The notes beneath the pieces were generated by a model that did no database searches, was not told where the DNA came from, and saw nothing but the letters and a program-made list of their open reading frames with translations. Of a DNA stretch of 15,654 nucleotides, positions 13,916-15,654 are shown piece after piece (the stretch's first letter is position 1; the number at the start of each line of letters is the position of its first letter). The stretch lies in contig DALTWF010000032.1 in assembly GCA_029987235.1 (NCBI GenBank), positions 1-15,654 of the forward strand, written 5' to 3'. Source of the DNA: Methanocorpusculum sp. GTDB lineage: Archaea > Halobacteriota > Methanomicrobia > Methanomicrobiales > Methanocorpusculaceae. The translations under genes and the position numbers were made by a program.

Positions 13916-15176
13916 AATACACCTTGTAGGCACAGCCCATGTTTCCCAGAAAAGCGTGGATGAGGTCAGAGCGACGGTAGATGCCGTCAATCCTGACGTT
14001 ATTGCAGTGGAACTTGACGCAGGCCGCGCTGCAGCTCTTCGGAAAAAGATGCGCGAGGAGGAGACCGGCGTTGTCGAAGATGCGGAAAAAGCGCCGGAAA
14101 TCAAATCCATTCTGAAGGGCAATTTCACCGTCATGATTGTGCAGTGGCTTTTAGCTTATGTACAGCGCAAAATCGGCTTGAATGTCGGTGTGGAACCGGG
14201 CTCTGAGATGATTGCGGCAATGAAAATCGCCGAGGAACGCCATATTCCGCTTCTGTTAATCGACCGTGACATTTCTATTACCATCGGGCGCTTCTGGGGG
14301 TGCATGAAGTTTACCGAAAAGGTAAAACTCATCTGGGTACTGTTAAAATCGGTCTTCGGCGCAGACGGTGATGAAACCGAAGAAATCGACGGCGTTACCG
14401 TGGATCAGATGACAAGTCCCGATATCATTGAAATGGCGCTTGAAGAGTTTCACAAATTCACCCCGGGCGGGGCAAAAGCCCTCATTGACGAACGCGACGC
14501 TTATCTTGCGCACGGTGTGATAAACATCGAACATTCTGCCTTCGAGCGTGCGGTAATTGTCCTTGGCGCAGGTCACCTGCCGGGAATCGCGCGGTTCCGT
14601 GAAAACCCGTCAACGCTTCCGCCGATGCACGAATTAAACCAGATGCCGAAAAAATTCCCCTGGGGAAAACTGATTGGCGGAGTTGTTATCTTCATGTTTG
14701 CGGTGATTATTCTTGCCATCGCATTTTCCGGTGCGACCGAATTACTCATCTGGGCAATCATCTGGTGGGTGCTCATAAACGGCAGTCTTGCAGGAATAGC
14801 AACCTTAATTGCCCGGGGTCATCCGCTTGCAGCAGCAACTGCAGCAGGTCTTTCCTGGATGACTTCCTTAAATCCGTTCCTTGCCTGCGGCTGGTTTGCG
14901 GCAATTGTGCAGGCAAAGTTCACTCCGCCGCACGGAACTGATCTCAAGGCAATCGGCAAAGCGGAAAGTCTGAAAGAGATGTGTTCCATTCCGCTCTTCA
15001 AAATCCTTCTTGTGGCTGCTGCGGCAAACATCGGAAGCATTCTTGGGACGGTCTGTTTCTTTGTCTTCCTCACTCCGGTCTTGGGCGTCAGTGTTGATGC
15101 GATGAAAGACCTGCTTTTCCAGGGATTTGTGAATATGTGGAACTGCATCAGCGGTTTCTTTGCGGGTCTTTTCTAA
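13908..15176 (+). CDS. TraB-family membrane protein (TraB/PrgY/TIKI type)
   Basis: This protein has 422 residues. The N-terminal soluble domain (about 1-245) carries TraB signatures: GTAHVS with His11 (8-13), VELD (35-38), GVEPGSEM (94-101), LIDRDI (117-122), DERDAYLA (194-201) and GAGHLPGI with His223 (220-227). In related TIKI proteins the equivalent His and acidic residues form a metal-dependent protease site; bacterial TraB and PrgY inhibit pheromone signalling. The C-terminal part (about 254-422) has four to five membrane helices (near 256-276, 278-298, 304-335, 364-390 and 402-421), an arrangement usual in archaeal members. The archaeal function is unknown. The start overlaps the YkgJ gene by eight bases; GGAG twelve bases upstream is a weak ribosome site. 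Three T-tract units follow the stop. Confidence 0.92.
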   Translation: MTEIHLVGTAHVSQKSVDEVRATVDAVNPDVIAVELDAGRAAALRKKMREEETGVVEDAEKAPEIKSILKGNFTVMIVQWLLAYVQRKIGLNVGVEPGSEMIAAMKIAEERHIPLLLIDRDISITIGRFWGCMKFTEKVKLIWVLLKSVFGADGDETEEIDGVTVDQMTSPDIIEMALEEFHKFTPGGAKALIDERDAYLAHGVINIEHSAFERAVIVLGAGHLPGIARFRENPSTLPPMHELNQMPKKFPWGKLIGGVVIFMFAVIILAIAFSGATELLIWAIIWWVLINGSLAGIATLIARGHPLAAATAAGLSWMTSLNPFLACGWFAAIVQAKFTPPHGTDLKAIGKAESLKEMCSIPLFKILLVAAAANIGSILGTVCFFVFLTPVLGVSVDAMKDLLFQGFVNMWNCISGFFAGLF

Positions 15177-15220
15177 CTGTGTCAACCCCGGGGTGGTGTA
15201 ATTTCGGGGCGAATTTTTAC

Positions 15221-15310
15221 CGGTGACTTTTTTTTGTCATCATTTTAAGTCACTGACTTTTTTCAAGAGCAAAAATAAGTCACTGACTTTTTTTCGTATT
15301 TTGTTTCGCG
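15221..15310 (+). repeat. 30-base-period array of T-tract units
   Basis: Three units start at 15221, 15251 and 15281, each with TGACTTTTTT at the same place, so the period is exactly 30 bases. The sequence between the T-tracts differs. The boundaries of units 1-2 and 2-3 read AAGTCACTGACTT, a perfect palindrome around one central base (15247-15259 and 15277-15289). As RNA this gives at best a 4-bp A/U stem. As DNA it could be a dimer-binding site. Confidence 0.65.
15228..15294 (+). terminator. Triple T-tract terminator after the TraB-family gene
   Basis: Runs of eight, six and seven T (15228-15235, 15258-15263 and 15288-15294) follow the TraB stop within 120 bases. Serial oligo-T tracts give efficient archaeal termination and would insulate the hairpin region from the operon. 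Confidence 0.5.
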
Positions 15311-15387
15311 GTCGGCCGTGTGATTTTTAGGCGAGCGTCAGCGAGCCGGCGGCACGAAGTGACGCAAAAATCACTCTGCCGACCGCG
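15307..15387. repeat. Long multi-part inverted repeat (hairpin)
   Basis: Nested perfect arms are CGCGGTCGGC (15307-15316) with GCCGACCGCG (15378-15387), GTGATTTTT (15320-15328) with AAAAATCAC (15366-15374), and GCGTCA (15335-15340) with TGACGC (15360-15365). Only a three-base internal loop and a six-base bulge interrupt them, and the end loop is 19 bases. That is 25 paired bases plus one further G-C pair, far more than expected by chance. It could be a structured RNA, a MITE-like element or a terminator. No flanking target duplication is seen. Confidence 0.75.
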
Positions 15388-15480
15388 TGCGATTGCAGGA
15401 AATAGTCATTGAGCAAAATAAGACCTGCGCCGCCGACTCAAGAATAGCCGGTCTGATTAGCGAAGCAGGATGCGGTCGGC
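15378..15480. repeat. Second inverted repeat sharing an arm with the hairpin
   Basis: GCCGACCGC (15378-15386) is also the reverse complement of GCGGTCGGC at 15472-15480, so the middle arm has two alternative partners. Inside, GCAGG (15395-15399) can pair with CCTGC (15424-15428), and another GCAGG lies at 15465-15469. Confidence 0.6.
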
Positions 15481-15551
15481 AAATCCCAAACAGGTATGTG
15501 GTTTCATTTTACCAATCCGGATTAAGCCACTCATATTTTTCGTAAACCTAC

Positions 15552-15654
15552 GGGGGCAGGGGCCCCTGAGGCTTGCCCAGGGGTAGCCCCCTATCTTCTT
15601 GACGTCTCCCCTGGGGGAGCGGGCGCCAGCCCGAGGGGGCAGATTGACGTCCCC
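15552..15654. repeat. GC-rich palindrome cluster, continues beyond the window
   Basis: It contains GGGGGC (15552-15557) with GCCCCC (15586-15591), the 10-base palindrome AGGGGCCCCT (15558-15567), CTCCCC (15606-15611) with GGGGAG (15614-15619), and GGGC with GCCC around GCCA (15621-15632). TTGACGTC is repeated directly at 15599-15606 and 15644-15651, 45 bases apart. The composition differs sharply from the AT-rich sequence just before it. It looks like the edge of an intergenic repeat family. Confidence 0.55.

Larger units (their letters stand above)
15177..15654. other. 478-base region without a gene
   Basis: No reading frame here has a plausible start, length or motif. The region holds the 30-base-period T-tract array, the long hairpin at 15307-15387, a second copy of its left arm at 15472-15480, and a GC-rich palindrome cluster to the window end. 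From 15481 to 15550 I see nothing notable apart from AT-rich sequence. Confidence 0.6.

Noticed and set aside
15221..15310. CRISPR array
   Set aside because: The repeated part is short and AT-rich, there are only three units, the changing parts are low-complexity, and no cas gene is nearby.
15307..15387. Insertion sequence or MITE with terminal repeats
   Set aside because: No transposase and no flanking direct duplication; kept as an unexplained hairpin instead.
15496..15525. Tiny reading frame starting at ATG 15496
   Set aside because: Only nine codons, with no ribosome site or promoter.

Overview
The window looks like chromosomal DNA of a methanogenic archaeon of the order Methanomicrobiales. 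Methanocorpusculum or a close relative is my best guess from recall of gene content and protein style, not from a search. The signs are an archaeal family-B DNA polymerase, a rubredoxin/FprA pair of the F420H2-oxidase type, an archaeal CobT-like (UPF0284/TIGR00303) protein, an FmdE-domain protein, a TraB-family membrane protein and a class II tRNA-Ser without an encoded CCA. Many first genes have an AT-rich TATA-like box about 24-30 bases before the start codon and no Shine-Dalgarno sequence, which fits leaderless archaeal transcripts. Genes inside operons, or with short leaders, sometimes carry GGAG or AGGAAA.

Layout: 6-89 (-) tRNA-Ser(UGA). 178-3216 (+) holds a DMT/EamA transporter and a large TPR protein. 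3221-5483 (-) holds three probably separately promoted genes: a stand-alone FmdE-domain protein, a lipoprotein with a duplicated beta-rich domain, and an acidic disordered protein ending in a four-cysteine zinc-finger-like domain. A 110-base divergent region carries a 16-base inverted repeat. 5594-8838 (+) is malate dehydrogenase overlapping family-B DNA polymerase by one base. 8966-10314 (+) is rubredoxin followed two bases later by FprA, an oxygen-reducing module. 10342-12219 (-) is a membrane hybrid histidine kinase of bacterial style with its own receiver domain and no visible output partner. 12384-15176 (+) is a tightly overlapping trio: CobT-like phosphoribosyltransferase, YkgJ-type cysteine-cluster protein and TraB-family membrane protein.

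The last 478 bases (15177-15654) have no convincing gene but are unusually structured. Three T-tract units repeat at an exact 30-base period, two of them with the palindrome AAGTCACTGACTT. They are followed by a long multi-part hairpin (15307-15387) whose right arm can also pair with a second copy of the left arm at 15472-15480. A GC-rich cluster of palindromes and direct repeats then runs off the window end. This is the part least explained by known gene families.

Together the genes cover carbon metabolism (malate dehydrogenase), replication or repair (PolB), oxygen defence (rubredoxin, FprA), sensing (hybrid kinase) and probably cobamide biosynthesis (CobT-like), with several envelope or unknown-function proteins. 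I see no CRISPR array, transposase, integrase or obvious defence island.
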